From positions 1 to 20,932 of the forward strand of contig CAZAPU010000012.1 in the NCBI GenBank assembly GCA_964487215.1: a DNA stretch of 20,932 bases, given 5' to 3'. A program made the position numbers and the translations under genes. The notes under the pieces were generated by a model, which searched no databases, was not told where the DNA came from, and worked only from the letters and a program-made list of their open reading frames with translations. Source of the DNA: CAG-611 sp964487215 (GTDB lineage Bacteria > Bacillota_I > Bacilli_A > RF39 > UBA660). Every line of letters starts with the position of its first letter. The stretch's first letter is position 1. This document shows, piece after piece, positions 14,771 through 20,932 of this stretch.

Positions 14771-17686
14771 ATGTATAATCCTTTATATATAAAAACAGAT
14801 TATAGTTTATTATCTAGTTTAATTAAGATAGATAATTTAATTTTGAACTGTAAAGAAAAAAATATTACTTCCTTAGCTATTGTAGATAATAATTTATTTG
14901 GTACGATGGAATTTATTACAAAATGTAAAAACAATGATATAAAACCTATTATTGGTTTAGAAATAACTTTAAATAATAATAGTGTTTTGTTATATGCAAA
15001 AAACCTTAATGGTTATTACAATTTAGTGAAAATAGAAACAATTAAAAATGAACAAGAATTAACTTTAGAAATATTAGAAAAGTATAATAGTGATTTAATT
15101 TGTATTTGTTTTAAAGAAGATATTTATTCTTTGTTAACTAAAATATTTAATGATACCTTTTTTGGAGTATCAAATAAAATAGAAGAAAAAGATAAAAAAA
15201 ATGTTGTATTTGTTAACAAAACATTATATTTACAAAAATATGAATATAAATACTTACCATATTTATTTATGATAAGAGATGGCAAAACAATTGAAGATGG
15301 AATTGAATTTATATATCAAAATAATCATTTAATGGATTATGAAGAAGTTACTCAGTTAGTAAGTGCAACAGCAATAAATAATACTTTAAAAATAGCTGAT
15401 ATGTGTAATATAGAATTTAAAAAAGAAATATTTATGCCAAAATATCCAGTAGAGGATTCAAAGAGATTTTTAATTGATTTAGCTAACAAAGGATTAAAAA
15501 GAAGATTAAATAATAATGTTACTGAAGAGTATCAAAAAAGATTAAATTATGAATTAGATATTATAATGAAAATGCATTTTGAAGATTATTTCTTAGTTGT
15601 ATATGATTATATAAAATATGCTAAAAAAAACAATATTTTAGTAGGACCAGGAAGAGGCTCTGCTGCAGGATCACTTGTATGCTATTCGTTAGGTATTACT
15701 GATGTTGATTCTATAAAATATGATTTGTTATTTGAAAGATTTTTAAATCCAGAAAGAATTACAATGCCTGATATAGATACAGATTTTCCAGATATTGATC
15801 GTGATAAAGTAATAGAATATGTAAAAAACTTATATGGCGAAAGAAAAGTAGCAGGTATTATAACTTTTGGTACTTTAAAAACAAAACAAGCTATTAGAGA
15901 TGTTGGAAGAATACTTAATATAAGTATGAATGATGTTGATTATTTATGTAAAAAAATAAAAATGAATGAGTCACTTAAAGACTTAAAGAAAAGAAGTTTA
16001 GAAGTATCAAATTTTTTAGAAAGTGAAGATAAATTTAAATTATTATATAACATTGTAAATTTAATTCATGAAAATAAAAGACATACTAGTATTCATGCAG
16101 CAGGTATGGTTATTAGTTATAAAAATTTAGATGAAATTTTACCAATAATTAAAAACAATGATTTATATTTAACAGAATATTCAATGGAATATTTGGAAAA
16201 TCTTGGACTTATTAAGATGGACTTTTTAGGTCTGAAAAATTTATCAATAATAAAAGATGTTATAACTGATATAAAAAGAGATTTAAAGATAGAAATAGAT
16301 TTTAATAAAATACCATTAGATGATCAAAAAGCTATTGAAATATTTAAAAAAGCAGATACAATTGGTATATTTCAGTTTGAAAGTGATGGAATGAAAAAAT
16401 TCTTAACTGATTTAAAACCAAATAATTTTAGTGAAATATGTGCTGCAATAGCATTATTTAGACCAGGACCAGCAGAAAATATACCAACTTTCATTAAAAG
16501 AAAAGATGGAAAAGAAAAAGTAACTTATATAACTGATTCTTTAGAAAATATATTAAAAGATACTTATGGAATAATAATATATCAAGAACAAATAATGCAA
16601 ATAGCTAATGTAATGGCAAATTATAATCTTGGTGAAGCAGATTTACTTCGAAGAGCTATGAGTAAGAAAAAATATGAATTATTAAAAAATGAAGAAGAAA
16701 AATTTATTACTAACTCTATAAAGAATGGTTATAGTAAAGAAAAAAGTAAAGAAGTATATGATTTAATTTTAAAATTTGCTAATTATGGATTTAATAAAAG
16801 TCATTCAATTTCTTATTCATTAATAGCATATAAAATGGCTTATTTAAAAGCATATTATCCTAAATACTTTTATTGTAGTTTATTAAAAGGTGTCATCGGA
16901 AGTGAAAGTAAAACTTTTGAATATATACAAGAATTAAAGAAATTAGATATTAAGATTTTACCTCCTAATATCAATATAAGTGATGATTATAATTATGTTA
17001 TAAAAGAAGAGGGCATATATTTACCTTTATCAACAATAAGAAATGTTGGGGGAGTAATAGCAAATTATATAAAAGAAGAAAGACAAAATGGATTATATAA
17101 AAGTGTCTTTGATTTTTTAAGAAGAACATATAAAAAAACCAATAATAAAAAAGTAATAGAATCATTAATATATTCACATTGTTTTGATGAGTTTTATAAT
17201 ATAACAACAATAATTAATAATTTAGAAAAGATAACTAATTATGTTGAACTATCAGTAGATTTAGATGAAAATATGTTAGAAGCACCTGAAATAGATATAT
17301 TTGAAAATAACATAGATGATATTCTAGAAAAAGAAAAAGAACTATTTGGTTTTTATTTAACAAGTCATAAAACAGAAAAATATAAATTAATGTACAAAAA
17401 TATTATAGATGTATCCGAAATACAAAAATATTTAAATAAAAATATAAACTTAATAGTTAATATCGATAGAATAAAAGAAATAAAAACTAAAAAAGGCGAT
17501 AACATGTGTTTTATTACAGGAAGTGATTCAACAGGTACAATAAGCATTACAATGTTTCCAAAAATATATGATGAATTAATAAAACAAGAAATAAAAAGAT
17601 CTTCTATTATTTTAATAAATGGTAAGATAGAAAAAAGATTTAATGAATATCAATTAATAACTGAAAAAATAAAGAAATTAAATTAA
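14771..17686 (+). CDS. dnaE: DNA polymerase III alpha subunit (DnaE), short form
   Basis: The C-family replicative polymerase. An N-terminal PHP domain (1-200) is recognisable from IKTDYSLLSS and SLAIVDNNLFG, but the metal-ligand His of the HSDYS motif is Lys, so it should lack nuclease activity. The polymerase core has GPGRGSAAGS (about 294-303), the catalytic aspartates in PDIDTDF (Asp336, Asp338), and the family motifs GIFQFES, FRPGPAE, IIYQEQ and FNKSHS. An OB-fold lies near residues 890-960 (NIDRIKEIKTKKGDNMCF). At 971 residues it is about 150 shorter than B. subtilis DnaE, lacking much of the C-terminal region, as in reduced genomes. The start has AAGAAGGAGG upstream. It is monocistronic, ending in a strong terminator. 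PolC, if present, is elsewhere. Confidence 0.95.
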   Translation: MYNPLYIKTDYSLLSSLIKIDNLILNCKEKNITSLAIVDNNLFGTMEFITKCKNNDIKPIIGLEITLNNNSVLLYAKNLNGYYNLVKIETIKNEQELTLEILEKYNSDLICICFKEDIYSLLTKIFNDTFFGVSNKIEEKDKKNVVFVNKTLYLQKYEYKYLPYLFMIRDGKTIEDGIEFIYQNNHLMDYEEVTQLVSATAINNTLKIADMCNIEFKKEIFMPKYPVEDSKRFLIDLANKGLKRRLNNNVTEEYQKRLNYELDIIMKMHFEDYFLVVYDYIKYAKKNNILVGPGRGSAAGSLVCYSLGITDVDSIKYDLLFERFLNPERITMPDIDTDFPDIDRDKVIEYVKNLYGERKVAGIITFGTLKTKQAIRDVGRILNISMNDVDYLCKKIKMNESLKDLKKRSLEVSNFLESEDKFKLLYNIVNLIHENKRHTSIHAAGMVISYKNLDEILPIIKNNDLYLTEYSMEYLENLGLIKMDFLGLKNLSIIKDVITDIKRDLKIEIDFNKIPLDDQKAIEIFKKADTIGIFQFESDGMKKFLTDLKPNNFSEICAAIALFRPGPAENIPTFIKRKDGKEKVTYITDSLENILKDTYGIIIYQEQIMQIANVMANYNLGEADLLRRAMSKKKYELLKNEEEKFITNSIKNGYSKEKSKEVYDLILKFANYGFNKSHSISYSLIAYKMAYLKAYYPKYFYCSLLKGVIGSESKTFEYIQELKKLDIKILPPNINISDDYNYVIKEEGIYLPLSTIRNVGGVIANYIKEERQNGLYKSVFDFLRRTYKKTNNKKVIESLIYSHCFDEFYNITTIINNLEKITNYVELSVDLDENMLEAPEIDIFENNIDDILEKEKELFGFYLTSHKTEKYKLMYKNIIDVSEIQKYLNKNINLIVNIDRIKEIKTKKGDNMCFITGSDSTGTISITMFPKIYDELIKQEIKRSSIILINGKIEKRFNEYQLITEKIKKLN

Positions 17687-17708
17687 GTCCCTTTGGGACT
17701 TTTTTTTA
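17685..17708 (+). terminator. Rho-independent terminator of dnaE
   Basis: AAGTCCC (17685-17691), loop TTT, GGGACTT (17695-17701), then seven T. It overlaps the dnaE stop codon and is the only GC-rich terminator stem in the window. Confidence 0.9.
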
Positions 17709-17742
17709 TTAAATAGAATAAAATTAAATAGGGGATGATTTT

Positions 17743-17961
17743 ATAAAAAAAATTATTAAAATATTAACTTTGTTATTAATTTGTTTAAATTTAAATATAA
17801 AAGCTATGGCAAAAAGTATAAACCAAGAAAAGGCAATAACTACTTTTGAAGAATATGAAGAAAAATTTAATGAGTTTGATTATATTATTCTTATTGTAGC
17901 ACCTTCTATTATTATAGGAATTGGAACGATATATTACTTTAAAAGAACAAAAAGATTATAA
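17743..17961 (+). CDS. Small exported membrane protein, apparent ATA start
   Basis: If translated from ATA at 17743 this is a 72-residue protein: a signal peptide (KKIIKILTLLLICLNLN.., likely cut after AMA near residue 23), a short polar segment (KSINQEKAITTFEEYEEKFN), then a membrane helix (YIILIVAPSIIIGIGTIYYF) and a basic KRTKRL tail, giving an outside N-terminus and inside C-terminus. AGGGGATGAT stands three bases before the ATA, the spacing used by ordinary ATG genes here. No ATG, GTG or TTG lies in frame between it and a TTG at 17770, which would remove the lysines of the signal peptide. The ATG at 17735 is out of frame and stops after three codons. It may be a rare AUA start, a damaged start codon or a base-call error. 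The function is unknown. Confidence 0.5.
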   Translation: MKKIIKILTLLLICLNLNIKAMAKSINQEKAITTFEEYEEKFNEFDYIILIVAPSIIIGIGTIYYFKRTKRL

Positions 17962-18001
17962 AAGTGTAAATTATATTTTAAAATATAATTTACACTTTTT
18001 T
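17960..18001. terminator. Bidirectional terminator, 40-base perfect palindrome
   Basis: Two 20-base arms (17960-17979 and 17980-17999) are exact reverse complements with no spacer, starting AAAAGTGTAAATTAT and ending in TTTTTT. It sits between the convergent small membrane gene and vanY and overlaps the stop of the former. Confidence 0.75.
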
Positions 18002-18954
18002 TATTTATCTAAATATTTATAATAGTATTCTTCATAAGTTAAGTTTGGATAATTATTGTGCATATCAGTTGCTACAGTTTCTCCAACATATCTATAATGC
18101 CAGCTTTCATACATAAATCCAGTAATACCTGTTTTACCATTTGGATATCTTAATATAAATCCATATCTATGTGCATTTTCTTGCATCCAAGTAAATGAAT
18201 CTGTATTTTCAAAATACAACATATTACCACTTTTAGTAGATGAGACATCTATAGCTAAACCAGTTTGATGTTCTGAATGACCAGGTCTTGCTGTATCATT
18301 ATCAGCATATTCTTGCCCAGAAGAAGCTACAACATTGTCATATAATTGACTTTGCATCGAATAAGGCCTATAAGCAGATTGCCCATACACAGGAGTACCA
18401 TTAGCAATTGCATCACTTGCCATTTGCTCAAAATGTTCTCTTGCTTCTTTTCTCATTGTTCTTACATATGAATTTCCAAAAATAAAATAATCACTAGAAA
18501 TAGTTTCCAAATCACCAGGTTCATATTCAGCTGGTAATTTAAAATATTTATTCATTAAAAGTAAGTTATCTTCACTTAGATCTGCATCATTTATATAACT
18601 ATAAAAAGCATAATCAAGTCCAATATTTACATAAGTAACAACTGTTTCATAATCTAATTCAGGATGTTGTTCTTTATAAGTAAGATATCTATTAAAATTT
18701 TCATCTTTGTAATAAGAAATATTTTTTAAATCTTTATAAGGATCCTCTTCTTTTTCAATTTTTTCATTATCTTCATTGTCTTTATTATCCCCATTATTTT
18801 TATTATTTTTATCAGTAATAATGGATTTATCATTGAAAAGATCTTTTATATCATCAAAATATTTATATACTAATACAGCAGATATCATAAGAAGTGTAAT
18901 AATAATAAAAATAATCAAATTTCTTTTTGCTTCCTTTTTTGTTCCTCTTCTCAT
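18001..18954 (-). CDS. VanY-type D-alanyl-D-alanine carboxypeptidase (peptidase M15B)
   Basis: A zinc enzyme that trims the terminal D-Ala from peptidoglycan stem peptides. The 317-residue protein has a basic N-terminus, a membrane anchor (about 12-31), a low-complexity Asp/Asn/Lys/Glu linker (41-72), and the catalytic domain with zinc ligands His229 and Asp236 in SEHQTGLAID and His286 in ESWHYR, plus the catalytic Glu283. SAYRPY (193-198) provides the conserved substrate-binding Arg. The ribosome binding site is AGGAGG, seven bases upstream. It is divergent from the DacF-type gene, so two unrelated enzymes for the same bond lie side by side. No VanR/VanS or van cluster genes accompany it, so a housekeeping role is more likely than glycopeptide resistance. 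Confidence 0.93.
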   Translation of the reverse strand: MRRGTKKEAKRNLIIFIIITLLMISAVLVYKYFDDIKDLFNDKSIITDKNNKNNGDNKDNEDNEKIEKEEDPYKDLKNISYYKDENFNRYLTYKEQHPELDYETVVTYVNIGLDYAFYSYINDADLSEDNLLLMNKYFKLPAEYEPGDLETISSDYFIFGNSYVRTMRKEAREHFEQMASDAIANGTPVYGQSAYRPYSMQSQLYDNVVASSGQEYADNDTARPGHSEHQTGLAIDVSSTKSGNMLYFENTDSFTWMQENAHRYGFILRYPNGKTGITGFMYESWHYRYVGETVATDMHNNYPNLTYEEYYYKYLDK

Positions 18955-18973
18955 AATATTACCTCCTAATAAT

Positions 18974-19002
18974 ATATTAACATTAAATAATATGAAAATA
19001 AA
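18974..19002 (-). promoter_or_regulatory. Extended -10 promoter of vanY-type gene
   Basis: On the minus strand TTTATT (19002-18997), a 17-base spacer ending in TGT, then TAATAT (18979-18974), just upstream of the AGGAGG site. It has the same plan as the ABC-F promoter. Confidence 0.5.
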
Positions 19003-19056
19003 TAAAAAGTAGTCTAAAACAATCTTAATTACATAAAAATTTAATAGAGGTGTTAT

Positions 19057-20211
19057 ATGAAAAAACTAATAAATTTTGTTCTTATTTTGTCATTTATTTT
19101 TCCTGTTTTTGTTCTTGCCGAAAGTGAAAATGATGTAAATATAACGAAAAATGCAACAGCTGCAATAATGATTGAAGCAACAACTGGAGAAATTCTTTAT
19201 AATCAAAATGCTAATGAAAAACATAGTGTTGCATCACTTACAAAAATGATGAGTTTAATAATTTTTTTAGAATTTGTTGAAAGTGGTGGCATGACATATG
19301 ATGAAATAGTTACAGTAAGTGAAACTGCAAAAGGTATTGGAGGAACTCAATTATGGTTAGAAACAGGAGAACAAATTTCAGTAAATGATCTTTTAAAAGG
19401 AATAGTAATGGCTAGTGCTAATGATGCAGCAGTTGCATTGGCGGAGAGAGTAGCAGGAACAGAAGAAGCTTTTGTTAATCAAATGAATAAAAAAGTAAAA
19501 GAATTAGGGTTAAAGAATACTAATTTTAAAAATTGTACTGGATTTGATGAAGAAGGTCATTATTCAACAGCATATGATATGGCAATTATTGCAAAAGAAT
19601 TATTAAATCATGAAGATATATTTAAATTTTCAAGTGTTTATGAATCATACATAAGAGAAAATACAGTAAATAAAACATGGATTGTAAATACTAATAAATT
19701 AGTTAGATTTTATGAAGGTGCTGATGGATTAAAAACAGGTTGGACAGAAGAAGCTGGTTCATGTATGGCTGCAACAGCTAAAAGAAATGATTTAAGATTA
19801 ATTACTGTAACCTTGGGATATGGTGATACAACGACTAGAAATGCAGAAACAATGGAATTACTAAATTATGGATTTAATCAATATAAAGTAAATTTATTAT
19901 ATAAAAAAGGTAGTGTAGTAGGCACAACTAATTTAGAAAAAGCAAAAGATAAAGAAGTAAAACTAATAGCAAGTGAAGATATTTTAATATTACAAAAAAA
20001 AGTAGAAGAAGAAATAAAATATAAAACAGAAATAAGATTAAATGATGTTAAATATCCAATTAAAAAAGGTGATAATTTAGGAGTTATTTATATAAAATCA
20101 GGAAAAGATATATTAAAAAAATCTAATTTAATATCAGAAAAAGAAGTGGAAAAAGTAAGTATATTTAATTTGTATTTTAATAACTTAAGAAATATATTAA
20201 CAGGAAATTAA
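19057..20211 (+). CDS. Serine-type D-Ala-D-Ala carboxypeptidase (peptidase S11, DacA/DacF-like)
   Basis: A penicillin-binding protein that removes the terminal D-Ala of stem peptides outside the membrane. A signal peptide covers residues 1-21 (LINFVLILSFIFPVFVLA, cut before ES). The three active-site motifs are intact: SLTK (60-63, nucleophile Ser60), SAN (120-122) and KTG (226-228). The part after about residue 285 resembles the beta-rich PBP5 C-terminal domain, and the last 25 residues (VSIFNLYFNNLRNILTG) can form an amphipathic membrane-binding helix as in DacA. The length of 384 is normal. AGAGGTG precedes the ATG. No terminator is seen before tspO, 36 bases on, so the two may be cotranscribed. 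Confidence 0.94.
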   Translation: MKKLINFVLILSFIFPVFVLAESENDVNITKNATAAIMIEATTGEILYNQNANEKHSVASLTKMMSLIIFLEFVESGGMTYDEIVTVSETAKGIGGTQLWLETGEQISVNDLLKGIVMASANDAAVALAERVAGTEEAFVNQMNKKVKELGLKNTNFKNCTGFDEEGHYSTAYDMAIIAKELLNHEDIFKFSSVYESYIRENTVNKTWIVNTNKLVRFYEGADGLKTGWTEEAGSCMAATAKRNDLRLITVTLGYGDTTTRNAETMELLNYGFNQYKVNLLYKKGSVVGTTNLEKAKDKEVKLIASEDILILQKKVEEEIKYKTEIRLNDVKYPIKKGDNLGVIYIKSGKDILKKSNLISEKEVEKVSIFNLYFNNLRNILTGN

Positions 20212-20247
20212 TATATTTTTTTACATATGCTTAAATAGGAGGATATT

Positions 20248-20712
20248 ATGTTAAAAAATATTGATTATAGAAAACTTATTATATTTATAATTGGAACATT
20301 CTTAATAGGAAGTTTTTTTGCTATTTTTATTAGTACTGGTAGTTATAGTAATTTAATAAAACCTTTTCCTATACCAAGTTATATTTTTCCTATTGTATGG
20401 ACCATATTATATTTGTTAATGGCAATATCACTTTATATTATTAGTGAATCTTATAGTATAAATAAAACTAAAGCATATATATTATACTTATACCAATTAA
20501 TTGTTAATTCACTTTGGACTTTATTGTTTTTTGGACTAGATTTAAGATTATTTTCTTTTCTTTGGATTATTCTTTTAATTGTTTTAGTAATATTAATGAT
20601 AATAGAATTTATAAAAATAAATAAACTAGCTGGATATTTACAAATACCATATTTACTTTGGTTGTTATTTGCAGGATATTTAAATTTATCTATTTATATT
20701 TTAAATAAATAA
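20248..20712 (+). CDS. TspO/MBR family membrane protein
   Basis: A 154-residue protein with five hydrophobic segments, the TspO layout (about 8-28, 45-64, 76-96, 101-121, 130-150). Family landmarks are IVWTILYLLMAISLYI in helix 2, YQLIVNSLWTLLFFG in helix 3 (N-x-x-W-x-x-x-F-F-G) and IPYLLWLLFAGYLNLSIYILN at the end (PYL-W-xxFA-xLN). TspO proteins bind porphyrins or sterol-like ligands; the role in Bacillota is not settled. The family's Trp-x-x-PP-x-W-x-F stretch reads FPIPSYIFPIVW here, with the first Pro pair broken. AGGAGG lies upstream of the ATG. Confidence 0.9.
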   Translation: MLKNIDYRKLIIFIIGTFLIGSFFAIFISTGSYSNLIKPFPIPSYIFPIVWTILYLLMAISLYIISESYSINKTKAYILYLYQLIVNSLWTLLFFGLDLRLFSFLWIILLIVLVILMIIEFIKINKLAGYLQIPYLLWLLFAGYLNLSIYILNK

Positions 20713-20763
20713 ATTTAAAAGAACACAAAGAATGTATAAAATGTAAATTATAGCTGCATATAT

Positions 20764-20797
20764 ATGTAATTTATATATTAAATTACATTTTTTTATT
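20764..20797 (+). terminator. Rho-independent terminator after tspO
   Basis: ATGTAATTTA (20764-20773), loop TATAT, TAAATTACAT (20779-20788), then TTTTTT. A third copy of the arm, ATGTAAATTA at 20741-20750, can also pair with the 3' arm with one mismatch. The rest of the 20713-20853 gap shows only an AT-rich promoter-like stretch (TATAAT at 20814-20819 and nearby). Confidence 0.7.
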
Positions 20798-20853
20798 GTA
20801 AAAATATAATATTTTTGGTAAACTTAAATTATAAGAATAGGAGTGTGTTTATT

Positions 20854-20932
20854 ATGGAAAATAAAAAGACGACAGTGTTAACGATAGTTGGAGTATTAGT
20901 AATGATAGTAATGGTAACAGGAATATCATTTG
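20854..20932 (+). CDS. Start of an unknown membrane or exported protein, cut by the window end
   Basis: Only the first 26 codons are present. After MENKKTT comes a hydrophobic run (VLTIVGVLVMIVMVTGISF), a signal peptide or membrane anchor. The ATG is ten bases after AGGAG. Use of ACG and GTG codons is a little richer in G+C than in neighbouring genes. The function cannot be told from this fragment. Confidence 0.6.
   Translation, partial: MENKKTTVLTIVGVLVMIVMVTGISF

Noticed and set aside
16998..17547. Two minus-strand open frames inside dnaE
   Set aside because: Both are antisense to the DnaE coding sequence, with Leu/Tyr-rich low-complexity products and no start signals.
18001..18954. Possible glycopeptide resistance cluster around the VanY-type gene
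   Set aside because: No ligase, dehydrogenase, VanX or two-component genes flank it; the neighbour is an ordinary DacF-type enzyme.
18776..19012. Plus-strand open frame overlapping the start of the vanY-type gene
   Set aside because: It reads the low-complexity linker and membrane anchor of the vanY-type gene backwards and has no ribosome binding site.

Overview
This is a very AT-rich window (G+C roughly a quarter by eye) from a walled, low-GC Gram-positive bacterium of the Bacillota, probably a Bacilli/Mollicutes-related lineage. The basis is: Shine-Dalgarno sequences matching AAGGAGGTGATC, TATAAT-type sigma-A promoters, genes in Bacillus subtilis order (rlmN-stp-prkC-rsgA-rpe, with rpmB inverted just beyond; and a yhfW-yhxC-like pair), and peptidoglycan genes (uppP, two D,D-carboxypeptidases). 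All 22 complete reading frames end in TAA or TAG and none in TGA, while Trp is encoded by TGG. The taxonomic placement is an inference. I see no mobile element, CRISPR array or prophage.

Layout. 1-53: 3' end of tRNA-Gly(GCC). 97-880: two terminators and a divergent peptide deformylase gene (minus). 885-3300: a two-gene redox unit on the minus strand, an FAD/Rieske oxidoreductase followed by a short-chain dehydrogenase. 3395-5002: a YkpA-like ABC-F ATPase (plus). 5012-5715: a minus-strand pair with its own good promoter, encoding a CarD-family RNA polymerase regulator and, overlapping its stop codon, a 70-residue protein resembling a free-standing RNA polymerase alpha C-terminal domain. 5865-6689: uppP (minus). 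6785-7423: a UPF0736-like protein. 7514-12452: a tightly packed operon rlmN-stp-prkC-rsgA-rpe. 12501-14077: two unrecognised single-pass membrane proteins with near-identical translation starts. 14099-14710: ribosomal protein L28 and a small unknown protein (minus). 14771-17686: a short DnaE polymerase. 17743-17961: a small membrane protein that appears to start at ATA. 18001-20712: divergent VanY-type and DacF-type D,D-carboxypeptidases, with a TspO homologue after dacF. 20854-20932: start of a cut-off membrane or exported protein.

How it fits together. The core couples translation and ribosome functions (tRNA, deformylase, RlmN, RsgA, L28, ABC-F) with the Stp/PrkC phosphatase-kinase pair that senses cell-wall state through PASTA domains, and with wall-lipid recycling and peptide trimming (UppP, VanY, DacF). 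The most interesting element is the CarD plus alpha-CTD-like operon. Two parts of the transcription initiation machinery appear joined by translational coupling, and the alpha-CTD-like protein has lost most residues that normally touch DNA. The ATA-initiated small gene and the pair of unknown membrane proteins next to prkC are the next most worth checking.
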